DNA of 64,000 nt from Microbispora sp. ZYX-F-249. GTDB taxonomy: Bacteria > Actinomycetota > Actinomycetes > Streptosporangiales > Streptosporangiaceae. The position numbers and the translations under genes were made by a program. Below, one piece after another: positions 46,584-54,387 of this stretch (position 1 is the first letter of the stretch; each line of letters starts with the position of its first letter). The notes below the pieces were generated by a model. It saw only the letters and a program-made list of their open reading frames with translations, ran no database searches and was not told the origin of the DNA. The stretch is taken from NCBI RefSeq assembly GCF_039649665.1, contig NZ_JBDJAW010000031.1:26534-90533 (forward strand), written 5' to 3'.

Positions 46584-47750
46584 TCAGACGGCGCTGGCGA
46601 CTCCGGGCTGGGCGAGGGGCCCGTCCGGCGCGTCGTCGCGGGGCTCCTCCCCCGCCTCGCCACGGCCGGCCACGCCGATCATGCTATCCGCCTCGATCTC
46701 GCCCTCCGCTTCCGGTTCGGGCATCTCGGCCTCGAGCGTCTCCATGTCGAGGACGTCCACGTCGAACTGTTCCGGATCCAGCGGCTCGGGATCGGTGTCG
46801 CGGGCCATGGTCAGGCGCGCGGCGATGGCGGTGACGAGGCCGGCGTCGGCCTCGCCGGCCGGGCCCACGTCCGGCTCCGCGCGCCTCGTGGGGAACGGCC
46901 GGGTCAGCGGCAGCACCGTGGACGAGCGGCTCGCGGCCGGCGACGAGGACTGCCCGCCCCCGGCGAGCGCCTCCTCGTACCTCTCGATCACCACGTCGGC
47001 GAGGCCCTCGCAGTCGCCGATCACCTCGGCGCAGCGGATGTCGAGGCCCTCGTGGTTGGCGCCGTACGCCAGCGCCTGCGCCCAGATGCGTTCGAGGACC
47101 GCGCCGGCGAACAGGACGTACGGCAGGACGATCACGCGCTTGGCGCCGAGCCTGCGGCAGCGCTCCAGGCCGCCGGGCACGCCGGGGCGGGTGTGCGAGA
47201 CGTAGGCCGTCTCGACGGTCAGCAGGTCGGCGGCGTGGGTCTCCCAGAACAGCCGCGAGACCCGGTGGACCTCGGCGTTGACGGCGGGGTCGGTGGAGCC
47301 GTGCCCGACCAGGACGACCGCCGTCTCGCCGGGCGCGATCTCGGCGGGCGGCTCGTCGGTCACGAACCGCGGCATCTCCGCGCGGGCGTCGGCGAGCCTC
47401 TCCGCGAGCAGCTTGAGCACGCGCGGGTCGGGCCCGAGCGGGCGGCCGAGGTCGTATTCGAGCGTCGGGTGCCGCTCCTGCTCCAGGGCCATGGTGCCGG
47501 GGATGTCCCCGAGCGCGCGCCGGTCGCCGGTCAGGCTGAGCGGCACCGCGATCAGATGGTGGTGCCCCCGGGCCACGAGAGAGGCGATGGAGTCGCCGAG
47601 CGGGGGGCGGGCGTTCGTGATGAAGCCGCCGCTCACTTCGGCGGGAAGCCCGTCGAGGCGGCAGCGGAGGCGGTGAACGAACCTGCCGAACTCGGCGACC
47701 CCGGTCTCATCGTGAGTGCCGTGGCCGATGAGCAGCAGCGGCGGTTTCAT
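46584..47750 (-). CDS. Sirohydrochlorin chelatase (CbiX/SirB-type)
   Basis: 388 aa. Two chelatase halves: LLIGHGTHDETG at the N-terminus (His10) and VVLVGHGSTDPAVN near 145. Inserts cobalt or ferrous iron into sirohydrochlorin. The last ~120 residues are acidic and low-complexity (DTDPEPLDPEQFDVDVLDME), an unusual extension. Forms a small tetrapyrrole cluster with cobT and cysG. No cobalamin-riboswitch consensus could be found in the 215 nt upstream. Confidence 0.88.
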   Translation of the reverse strand: MKPPLLLIGHGTHDETGVAEFGRFVHRLRCRLDGLPAEVSGGFITNARPPLGDSIASLVARGHHHLIAVPLSLTGDRRALGDIPGTMALEQERHPTLEYDLGRPLGPDPRVLKLLAERLADARAEMPRFVTDEPPAEIAPGETAVVLVGHGSTDPAVNAEVHRVSRLFWETHAADLLTVETAYVSHTRPGVPGGLERCRRLGAKRVIVLPYVLFAGAVLERIWAQALAYGANHEGLDIRCAEVIGDCEGLADVVIERYEEALAGGGQSSSPAASRSSTVLPLTRPFPTRRAEPDVGPAGEADAGLVTAIAARLTMARDTDPEPLDPEQFDVDVLDMETLEAEMPEPEAEGEIEADSMIGVAGRGEAGEEPRDDAPDGPLAQPGVASAV

Positions 47751-47965
47751 CTGGTCGATCTCCCCTTGCAGTTGACCTGCGTCCGTTCACAATTCCCGCT
47801 CGCCGTCCGGGCCGGTTCACCCGGGCGCGCCGGGCCGGACTCTCCCGCGTCGGGACGCGCGCTCGCCGGCCGGCGGGAGGCTCACGGCTGGCGAGGATAG
47901 CCTTACGGCCCTCAATCATGGGGGCCGCTTGACCGAGCAGCCCAGCGACTAGGGCGATTCTTTAC

Positions 47966-49054
47966 CTATTGCCATGAAATTTCCCCGTTGAGCATGCCGA
48001 AGAGTACGGCGTCGGCCCAGCCACCCGGAACCGGCAGCGCCTGCCGCATGATGCCCTCCTCGATGAACCCGGCCTTCCTCGCGACCGCCTGGCTGGCGCG
48101 GTTTCCCGTCGCTACCAGCAGATGGACACGGTGGAATCCGAGGTCGAACAGGTGGGCCGTGGCCAGCTGGGTGGCCTCCACCGCGTAACCCCTGCGGCGG
48201 GCCCACGGAGCGATCCAGTATCCCAGCTCGGCGTCCCCGCGCTCGTGGTCCTCGCGCTGCACGCCGATGGCTCCTGCGAGCCGTTCCCCGTCCTTCGGCT
48301 GTATCGCGAAGTTGCCACCATAGCCGGGGCCGTTCGCGTGCGCGAGCCGGGTGCACCACTCCAGCGCGCGCTCCAGCGTGTAGCCCTCGGCCCACGTCAT
48401 CCAGCGGGCGATCTCGGGATCGCCCTTGACCGCGTCGACGACGTCGAACGCGTCGTGCCGGGAGAACGGCCGCAGGACCAGCCGCTCGCTCTCGATCCTG
48501 CGCCGCGGCACGGCCCGCTCGTCGCCGCGCAACCGCCCGAAGACCACGAGGTCGCGCGGGCCGTCGTCCTCGAATCCGGCGCCGCGCAGCAGTCCCTCAC
48601 GGGTGAAGCCGGCCTTCTCCGCGACCCTGATCGAGGCGAGGTTGCCCGCGTCGGCCCGCAGTTCGATCCGGCGCAGCGGGCCCTCCCCGAGCAGGCGGCC
48701 GACGAGCCCGCGGACCGCCTCGGTCGCGTAGCCCCGGCCGCGGTGGGCGGGATGCACGCCGTATCCCACCTCCGCGGTGCCCGCGCCCCACTGGGCCTTG
48801 AAGACGCTGATCGACCCGACCACGCCCTCCCGCGCGTGCATCGCCAGGTGGATGCCCTGCCCCGAGCGCCACAGCTCGTGCACGCCGTACGACAGCCACT
48901 GCGCGATGCCCGAGGCGTGCCCGGGCGCGCCCGGCGGCAGCGCGGTGAGGTGCGCGCCGTCCTCGATGATCGCCCGCACCTGGCCCGCGTCTCCGGGGCC
49001 GAACGGCCGCAGGATCAGCCGTTCGGTGTTGACCGTCAGCCGCTCGTCGAACAA
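47966..49054 (-). CDS. Double-GNAT acetyltransferase (RimJ/RimL-like)
   Basis: 362 aa from TTG 49054, with GGAG 8 nt upstream. Two RimJ/L-type GNAT domains in tandem: first TERLILRPF .. GYGVHPAHRGRGYATEAV, second SERLVLRPF .. ELGYWIAPWARRRGYAVEAT. Such proteins may modify ribosomal proteins or small molecules; substrate unknown. Divergent from the DUF2795 gene. Confidence 0.88.
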   Translation of the reverse strand: MFDERLTVNTERLILRPFGPGDAGQVRAIIEDGAHLTALPPGAPGHASGIAQWLSYGVHELWRSGQGIHLAMHAREGVVGSISVFKAQWGAGTAEVGYGVHPAHRGRGYATEAVRGLVGRLLGEGPLRRIELRADAGNLASIRVAEKAGFTREGLLRGAGFEDDGPRDLVVFGRLRGDERAVPRRRIESERLVLRPFSRHDAFDVVDAVKGDPEIARWMTWAEGYTLERALEWCTRLAHANGPGYGGNFAIQPKDGERLAGAIGVQREDHERGDAELGYWIAPWARRRGYAVEATQLATAHLFDLGFHRVHLLVATGNRASQAVARKAGFIEEGIMRQALPVPGGWADAVLFGMLNGEISWQ

Positions 49055-49188
49055 TGCGTCACTCCATCACACGAGTGGATTTTCCGCTCGCCGCAGATTA
49101 TGTGGGACACGGCCTCACCGCTCCCGATGTTTGGGGCAGGCGGTCCGGGTACGAGGCACGACAGTGACCCTAATCGGGAGGTGAGGTC

Positions 49189-49608
49189 ATGAGTATCCAG
49201 CGCGGCAGCGACAAACACGGCCGCCGGCTCGACGAGGAGCAGAAGCACGAGACGCAAGGCCTCGTGCAGGGCGCCGGACGCACCCGGGTCGAGGAGTGGC
49301 GCGAGCCCGAGCCGACGCAGCAGCCCGAGGAGGACATGTCGCCGCCTCGCCGGCACCCACCCGGCCGTGAGCCCGGGACGCCGCTCGGCATCACCCCCGC
49401 CGACGTGGAGCGCCGCAGCCATCTCGCCACCTGGCTCAGCGACGCCGGCTTCCCCGCCGACCCGGCCAAGCTGCTCGCCCACGCCGAGCACAAGAACGCT
49501 CCCGACGCCGTGATCGACGCCGTACGGCGGCTGCCCGAAATGACGTTCCACAACATCGCGGAGGTGGCGGAGGCACTCGGACTCGGGGTGGAACGCCAGC
49601 GCTGGTAG
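49189..49608 (+). CDS. DUF2795-domain protein
   Basis: 139 aa from ATG 49189, with GGGAGG upstream. N-terminal ~65 residues are charged and disordered. The C-terminal DUF2795 region (RRSHLATWLSDAGFPADPAKLLAHAEHKNAPDAVIDAVRRLP) is helical. Function unknown. 9 nt before the Rv2629-like gene, so co-transcribed. Confidence 0.85.
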   Translation: MSIQRGSDKHGRRLDEEQKHETQGLVQGAGRTRVEEWREPEPTQQPEEDMSPPRRHPPGREPGTPLGITPADVERRSHLATWLSDAGFPADPAKLLAHAEHKNAPDAVIDAVRRLPEMTFHNIAEVAEALGLGVERQRW

Positions 49609-49617
49609 GGAGGGCCC

Positions 49618-50685
49618 GTGAGACTGGACTTCATCCGCGGGCTGTACGAGCGGAGCGGCCCGTACGCCTCGGTATACGTGGACACCGACCGGTCGTCCGA
49701 GGGCGCGGCCAACGTGGTCCAGCGCCGCTGGGCCCAGCTCAGGGACCGGCTCGCCGAGGAGGGCGCGCCGGCCTCGGCCCTCGAGCCCATCGGCGAGCTC
49801 ATGCTCGACCCGGTGTGGGCCGCGCCGGGGCGCGCGGTCTTCGCCAGGGAGGGCGAGGTCGTGCTCACCGAGGCGCTCGCCCATCGTCCGCGCCGGCAGA
49901 CCGCGCGGTGGTCGCCGCTCCCCCACGTGGTGCCGTTGCTCGCGCAGCGCGGCGAGCACGTGCCGCACATCGAGGTGCTGGCCGACCGCGCCGGCGGCGA
50001 GGTGGTCGTCGTGGCCGACGGGCGGCGGCGGGAGCTGACGGTGGAGGTAGCGGAGGGGCCGCTCCAGAAGACCGGGGCGGGCGGCTGGTCGCAGGGCAAC
50101 TTCGAGCGGGAGGTCGAGGAGACCTGGCGCCGCAACGCCGTGGCCGTCGCCGAGGTCGTGGAGAAGGAGGCGCACGGCATCGGCGCGGAGGTCGTGGTGC
50201 TGGCCGGCGATCCCAAGGCCCGCTCGCTCGTGACCGACTACCTCGCCAAGGACGTCGTACGGCGGCTGACGGTGGCCGAGCACGGCAGCCGGGCCCCGGG
50301 CGCCGACCTGGACCACTTCCGGCGGGAGGTCGAAGGCGCCTGCCGGGCCTGGACCGACCGGCGCTGCGAGGAGCTGCTGAACACGTACGCGGCGGGCAAC
50401 GCCGTGACGGGGCTCACGGAGACGGCACGGGCGCTGCGCGACCGGCGGGTGGGCGCGGTGCTGATGCACGACGACCCGTCCTCCACGGCCACGATGTGGA
50501 TCGGGCCCGAGCCCACGCAGCTGTCCACCGATCCCACGGAGCTGACCGCCTGGGGGGTCGAGCGGCCCGTGCGGGAACGCGCCGACGCCGCCCTCGCGCG
50601 GGCGGTGGCCGCGACCGACGCCGAGCTGTGGTTCGTCCCGCGCATCGAGTCGCCGGACGGCATCGGGGCGCTGCTGCGCTTCTGA
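49618..50685 (+). CDS. Rv2629-like (baeRF2 / eRF1-Vms1-related) protein
   Basis: 355 aa from GTG 49618. Similar in layout to Rv2629-type proteins: opening LDFIRGLYERSGPYASVYVDT, central VLADRAGGEVVVV, KTGAGGWSQGNFEREVEETW, and C-terminal GIGALLRF. The family is related to the release-factor/Vms1 fold and is linked to dormancy or stress in mycobacteria; activity is unproven. The C-terminal codons and stop lie in the first unit of a 13-nt tandem repeat. Confidence 0.82.
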   Translation: MRLDFIRGLYERSGPYASVYVDTDRSSEGAANVVQRRWAQLRDRLAEEGAPASALEPIGELMLDPVWAAPGRAVFAREGEVVLTEALAHRPRRQTARWSPLPHVVPLLAQRGEHVPHIEVLADRAGGEVVVVADGRRRELTVEVAEGPLQKTGAGGWSQGNFEREVEETWRRNAVAVAEVVEKEAHGIGAEVVVLAGDPKARSLVTDYLAKDVVRRLTVAEHGSRAPGADLDHFRREVEGACRAWTDRRCEELLNTYAAGNAVTGLTETARALRDRRVGAVLMHDDPSSTATMWIGPEPTQLSTDPTELTAWGVERPVRERADAALARAVAATDAELWFVPRIESPDGIGALLRF

Positions 50686-50742
50686 TCCGGGCTTCTGATC
50701 CGGGCTTCTGATCGGGGCTTCTGATCGGGGCTTCTGGTCCGG
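50678..50742. repeat. Five 13-bp tandem repeats overlapping a stop codon
   Basis: Units of GCTTCTGATCCGG at 50678-50690, 50691-50703, 50704-50716, 50717-50729 and 50730-50742, the later ones with G for C. The first unit includes the stop TGA of the Rv2629-like gene. 13 nt is not a multiple of three, so length changes would not matter to the protein because the stop is in the first unit. Confidence 0.9.
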
Positions 50743-50749
50743 GCGGGCC

Positions 50750-51361
50750 TCAGCGCACGATCAGCACTTCGAGCGTGCGGGGGCCGTGGACGCCCTCGAC
50801 CCGGTTCAGCTCGATGTCGCTGGTCGCCGAGGGACCGCTGATCCAGGTCAGGGGCCGCGCGGGGTCGAGTCGGGCGACGGCGTCCGGCACCGCCGCGACG
50901 ATCTGCGCGGCGCGCACCACGCACAGGTGGTAGTCGGGCACCAGCGTGAGCGCCCGCCGGCCCTGGCCCGGCCCGGTGTCGAGGACGATCGTGCCGGTCT
51001 CGGCGATCGCGACCGCGCAGGTCGTCACCACACCGTCCACCGCGTCGAGGTCGGCGGCGCTCAGCGGCGGGTCGTCCGCGACCGCTTCCACACCCTCTGC
51101 GGCGAACCACCGCGGGGGGAACCCTCCGGGCACGACGATCCTGCGGGCCCCGCGCCCGGCGAGGGACCGCGCGACGCGCCCGGCCACGCCCGCCTCGTCC
51201 ACCACGTGGACCACGGCGCGGTAGTCGCGGACCCGCTCCTCGTACAGGCGGATCTCGCCCGGGGCCGCGGACGGCCCGCGGTAGGCGCGGGTGATCCCGG
51301 CGTCGGGCACGCCCGCCAGGGCGCGGCGGACCCGGGCGAGGATCAGGTCGCGGGAGCTCAT
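50750..51361 (-). CDS. lutC: Lactate utilization protein C
   Basis: 203 aa from ATG 51361, overlapping the lutB stop (ATGA). LutC/YkgG family: AIAETGTIVLDTGPGQGRRALTLVPDYHLCVV and ISGPSATSDIELNRVEGVHGPR. Third subunit of the L-lactate oxidising complex LutABC. Last gene of the operon. Confidence 0.93.
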   Translation of the reverse strand: MSSRDLILARVRRALAGVPDAGITRAYRGPSAAPGEIRLYEERVRDYRAVVHVVDEAGVAGRVARSLAGRGARRIVVPGGFPPRWFAAEGVEAVADDPPLSAADLDAVDGVVTTCAVAIAETGTIVLDTGPGQGRRALTLVPDYHLCVVRAAQIVAAVPDAVARLDPARPLTWISGPSATSDIELNRVEGVHGPRTLEVLIVR

Positions 51362-52773
51362 CGGCGTCCTCCGTCCGTGCGGTCCCACCATTCGCGGAAC
51401 GACTCGCGGGGCACCTCCGGGAGGTCCCTGGTGTCGGTCCACCCGCCGAGCGGCCCCGGCAGCCTGCGGGGCACGAGCCGGCGCAGCCGTCCCCCGGCCC
51501 GCTGCAGGCGCGCCAGCCGTCCATGCCGTTCGAACACCCATCCGGCCGCCGCCATCCCGGCGCGCTCCGGCCAGGGGTGGCGGGCCCGGGAGCGCAGGTC
51601 CACCAGTACGGACGGGATGTCGATGGCCACCGGGCAGACCTCGTAGCAGGCGCCGCACAGCGAGGAGGCGTACGGCAGCGAGCGGTCCAGCTCCGAGCCC
51701 ATGCCGCGCAGCTGCGGCGTCAGGATGGCCCCGATCGGCCCCGGATAGACCGAGCCGTACGCGTGGCCGCCGGTCCGTTCGTACACGGGACAGACGTTGA
51801 GGCAGGCCGAGCAGCGGATGCAGCGCAGCGCCTGCCGTCCCACCTCGTCGGCGAGCACGCGGGTGCGGCCGTTGTCGAGCAGCACGAGGTGGAACTCCTG
51901 GCCCTCGGCGGCGCCGGTCCACGTCGAGGTGTAGGGGTTCATCCGCTCTCCGGTGGAGCTGCGCGGCAGGAGCTGGAGGAAGACCTCCAGGTCGCGCCAG
52001 CTCGGCAGCACCTTCTCGATGCCGACCACGCTGATCAGCGTGCGCGGCAGCGTGAGGCACATGCGGCCGTTGCCCTCGGACTCCAGCACGACCATGGTGC
52101 CGGTCTCGGCGATCGCGAAGTTGGCCCCCGAGATCGCCACCTTGGTCTTCAGGAAGCGCTCGCGCAGGTGGAGCCGGGCCGCCTCGGCCAGCGCGGCGGG
52201 CTCGTCGGTCAGGTCCTCCGGGGCGGGCCGGCCCCAGCCGGACATGTGCTCGGCGAAGATCTCCCGGATCTCCGCGCGGTTGCGGTGGATCGCCGGGACG
52301 ACGATGTGCGAGGGCCGGTCGTCGCCCAACTGCACGATGAGCTCGGCGAGGTCGGTCTCGTAGGCCGTGATGCCCTGCTCCAGCAGCGCCTCGTTGAGCC
52401 CGATCTCCTGGGTGGCCATCGACTTGACCTTGACGACCTCGGTCTCGCCCGTGGCCTTCACCAGGCCGGCGACGATCCGGTTGGCCTCGGCCGCGCCGGC
52501 GGCCCAGTGCACGTGGCCTCCGGCCGCCGTGACGGCCTCCTCCAGCTGGACCAGGTATCTGTCGAGGTTGCGGAGCGTGTGCTCCTTGATCGCCCGGCCG
52601 GCCTCGCGCAGCTCGGCCCAGTCGGGCGCCTCCGCCACGACGCTCGCCCGCCTGGCCCTGATGGTCCTGGTCGCCTTGCGCAGGTTGAACCGCAGCTGCG
52701 AGTCCCGTACGGCTCTCGCGGCGTTGCGGGGGAAGGGGCGGTCCGCCGGCATGCCGAGGAAGGTGACGCTCAT
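51358..52773 (-). CDS. lutB: Lactate utilization iron-sulfur protein B
   Basis: 471 aa from ATG 52773, overlapping the lutA stop (ATGA). LUD domain followed by two 4Fe-4S motifs: CIRCSACLNVCPVY and CGACYEVCPVAIDIP. Electron-transfer subunit of the LutABC lactate dehydrogenase. Both overlaps in the operon indicate strict translational coupling. Confidence 0.95.
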   Translation of the reverse strand: MSVTFLGMPADRPFPRNAARAVRDSQLRFNLRKATRTIRARRASVVAEAPDWAELREAGRAIKEHTLRNLDRYLVQLEEAVTAAGGHVHWAAGAAEANRIVAGLVKATGETEVVKVKSMATQEIGLNEALLEQGITAYETDLAELIVQLGDDRPSHIVVPAIHRNRAEIREIFAEHMSGWGRPAPEDLTDEPAALAEAARLHLRERFLKTKVAISGANFAIAETGTMVVLESEGNGRMCLTLPRTLISVVGIEKVLPSWRDLEVFLQLLPRSSTGERMNPYTSTWTGAAEGQEFHLVLLDNGRTRVLADEVGRQALRCIRCSACLNVCPVYERTGGHAYGSVYPGPIGAILTPQLRGMGSELDRSLPYASSLCGACYEVCPVAIDIPSVLVDLRSRARHPWPERAGMAAAGWVFERHGRLARLQRAGGRLRRLVPRRLPGPLGGWTDTRDLPEVPRESFREWWDRTDGGRR

Positions 52774-53507
52774 CGGACCCCCGCCGTCTCGGTCGAACAG
52801 AGGATCTCGGCCAGGTGCATCACCCGCACGCCGGACTTCTGCCGGCCGAGCATGCCGCCGATGTGCATCAGGCACGAGTTGTCGGCCGCGCACAGCACCT
52901 CGGCGCCGGTGTCGAGGACGGCGCGCACCTTGTCGGCGCACATCGCCGCCGAGACGTCGGCGTTCTTGATCGCGAAGGTGCCGCCGAAGCCGCAGCACTC
53001 CTCGGCGTCTGCCAGCGGCACCAGTTCCAGCCCTTTGACCTGGCGTAACAGCGTCAGCGGACGGTCGCCCAGGTGGATGCCGCGCAGCGAGTGGCACGTC
53101 GGGTGGTAGGTGACCCGGTGCGGGAAGTACGCCCCCACGTCGGTCACCCCGAGCACGTCGACCAGGAACTCGGTCAGCTCGTAGGTCCTGGGCACGACCC
53201 GCGCCACCGCGTCGGCGAAGGGTCCCCGCGATCCGGCCAGCTTAGGGTACTGCTCGCGGATCATGGCCGCGCACGAGCCCGAGGGGACGACGACCGCGTC
53301 GTAGCCGCGCAACGCCGCCACGCCGCGCCGCGCCAGCCGTACGGCCTCGTCCCGGTAGCCGGTGTTGGCGTGCATCTGCCCGCAGCAGGTCTGGGCGCGG
53401 GGGAAGTCGGCCTCCACGCCCAGACGGCGCAGCAGGCGCACGACCGCCCGCCCGGTGTCCGGGAAGAGCGTGTCGTTGACGCAGGTGACGAACAGGGCTA
53501 CCCGCAC
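52770..53507 (-). CDS. lutA: Lactate utilization protein A (Fe-S oxidoreductase)
   Basis: 245 aa. Two cysteine-rich CCG-type domains: ending CCGQMH .. GSCAAMI and ECCGFGGTFAIKN .. ADNSCLMH. Opening VALFVTCVNDTLFPDTGRAVVRLL is typical of LutA/YkgE. First gene of lutABC, divergent from a FadR-type regulator with twin operators between them. Confidence 0.94.
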   Translation of the reverse strand: MRVALFVTCVNDTLFPDTGRAVVRLLRRLGVEADFPRAQTCCGQMHANTGYRDEAVRLARRGVAALRGYDAVVVPSGSCAAMIREQYPKLAGSRGPFADAVARVVPRTYELTEFLVDVLGVTDVGAYFPHRVTYHPTCHSLRGIHLGDRPLTLLRQVKGLELVPLADAEECCGFGGTFAIKNADVSAAMCADKVRAVLDTGAEVLCAADNSCLMHIGGMLGRQKSGVRVMHLAEILCSTETAGVR

Positions 53508-53525
53508 ATGCCCTCCCGGCGTGTA

Positions 53526-53551
53526 TGGTCAGACCAAATATGGTCAGACCA
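53526..53551. promoter_or_regulatory. Twin FadR/LldR-type operators of the lut operon
   Basis: Two perfect copies of TGGTCAGACCA at 53526-53536 and 53541-53551, 15 nt centre to centre, within a larger TATGGTC...GACCATA symmetry. TGGTCNGACCA is the classic half-site pair for FadR-subfamily GntR regulators such as LldR/PdhR. They lie 19 nt upstream of the lutA start and 45 nt upstream of the regulator GTG, so they likely repress both. Confidence 0.85.
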
Positions 53552-53595
53552 TACATCCTGGTTCGCCCCCGGCGACATCCGAGTGAGGAGCCGCG

Positions 53596-53596
53596 G
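53596..53596 (+). promoter_or_regulatory. GTG start of the lut regulator with strong RBS
   Basis: GAGGAG at 53584-53589 is 6 nt before this GTG and decides the start over upstream frames. Confidence 0.6.
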
Positions 53597-54366
53597 TGAC
53601 CACCGAAGAACGCCGGCGTACGGACGCCCGCCCGCGCGCCTTCGAGGAGGTGCTCGCCCGGATCGAGGAGCGCATCGCGGCCGACGGCCTGACCGTCGGC
53701 GACCGGCTGCCGGGCGAACGCCGGCTCGCCGAGCAGCTCGGCGTCGGCCGGTCGTCGGTCCGGGAGGCGCTGCGCGTGCTGGAGACCCTCGGCGTGGTCA
53801 CGCCGCAGGTCGGCCGGGGCCCGGACGCGGGGGCGGTGCTCACCTCCCGCCCGGGAAGCGCGCTCACCGACCTGCTCCGTGTGCATCTCGGTCTCGCCAC
53901 GCTCTCGATGCGCGAGGTGATCGACACGCGGCTGATGATCGAGCAGTGGGCCGCGGCCCGGGCGGCGGCTGCCACGGACACGGCCTCCACAGACACGGCC
54001 TCCACAGACACGGCCTCCACAGACACGGCCTCCACGCGCACGGCGACGACGCGGATGGCGGAGGCGATCGCGGCCATGGACGCGGCCCGCGACCCCGCCG
54101 AGTTCGTCGAGCACGACATCGCGTTCCACCTGGCCCTCGCCGAGGCGTCGGGCAACCGGCTGATCGTGGCGGTCATGCGGGCGCTGCGCGACGCCGTGCG
54201 CCGCTACGCCGTGGACGCCGTCGTACGGCTCGGCGACACCGGCGGGCTGCAGGACGACCACCGGCGCATCCACCGGGCGATCGAGGACGGCGACGCGGGC
54301 GCCGCCGCCGCCGCGGTCGCCGGGCACCTCGCCCGCGCCTATCCGGAGTCTGGCCCGGATTCATAG
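53596..54366 (+). CDS. lutR: FadR-subfamily GntR regulator of lactate utilization
   Basis: 256 aa. N-terminal winged HTH (VGDRLPGERRLAEQLGVGRSSVREALRVLETLGVV, about 34-70) and C-terminal helical FCD ligand domain with metal-binding His residues (EHDIAFHLALAEAS, DDHRRIHRAIEDGD). Divergent from lutABC, with TGGTCAGACCA operators between, so it is very likely the lactate-responsive repressor. Oddity: four DTAST repeats (near 127-147) are inserted at the start of the FCD domain. Its stop lies inside a KstR-type palindrome for the next gene. Confidence 0.9.
   Translation: MTTEERRRTDARPRAFEEVLARIEERIAADGLTVGDRLPGERRLAEQLGVGRSSVREALRVLETLGVVTPQVGRGPDAGAVLTSRPGSALTDLLRVHLGLATLSMREVIDTRLMIEQWAAARAAAATDTASTDTASTDTASTDTASTRTATTRMAEAIAAMDAARDPAEFVEHDIAFHLALAEASGNRLIVAVMRALRDAVRRYAVDAVVRLGDTGGLQDDHRRIHRAIEDGDAGAAAAAVAGHLARAYPESGPDS
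53977..54036 (+). repeat. 15-bp in-frame tandem repeat inside lutR
   Basis: Four copies of GACACGGCCTCCACA encoding DTAST, in frame. Length changes by slippage would add or remove five residues without frameshift in a loop of the sensor domain. Confidence 0.9.
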
Positions 54367-54387
54367 AACGTGTTCTAATCACGCGTG
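54351..54387 (+). promoter_or_regulatory. KstR-type palindrome and leaderless-like promoter
   Basis: TAGAACGTGTTCTA at 54364-54377 is a perfect match to TNNAACNNGTTNNA, the motif of the mycobacterial cholesterol regulator KstR. It overlaps the lutR stop. TCTAAT at 54374-54379 is 5/6 to the -10 consensus and only 7 nt from the GTG of the next gene, implying a leaderless mRNA; TGGCCC at 54351-54356 is a weak -35. Confidence 0.6.

Noticed and set aside
47751..47965. Cobalamin riboswitch upstream of cbiX
   Set aside because: I looked for the B12-box consensus and conserved GCCACTG core on the minus strand and did not find them.
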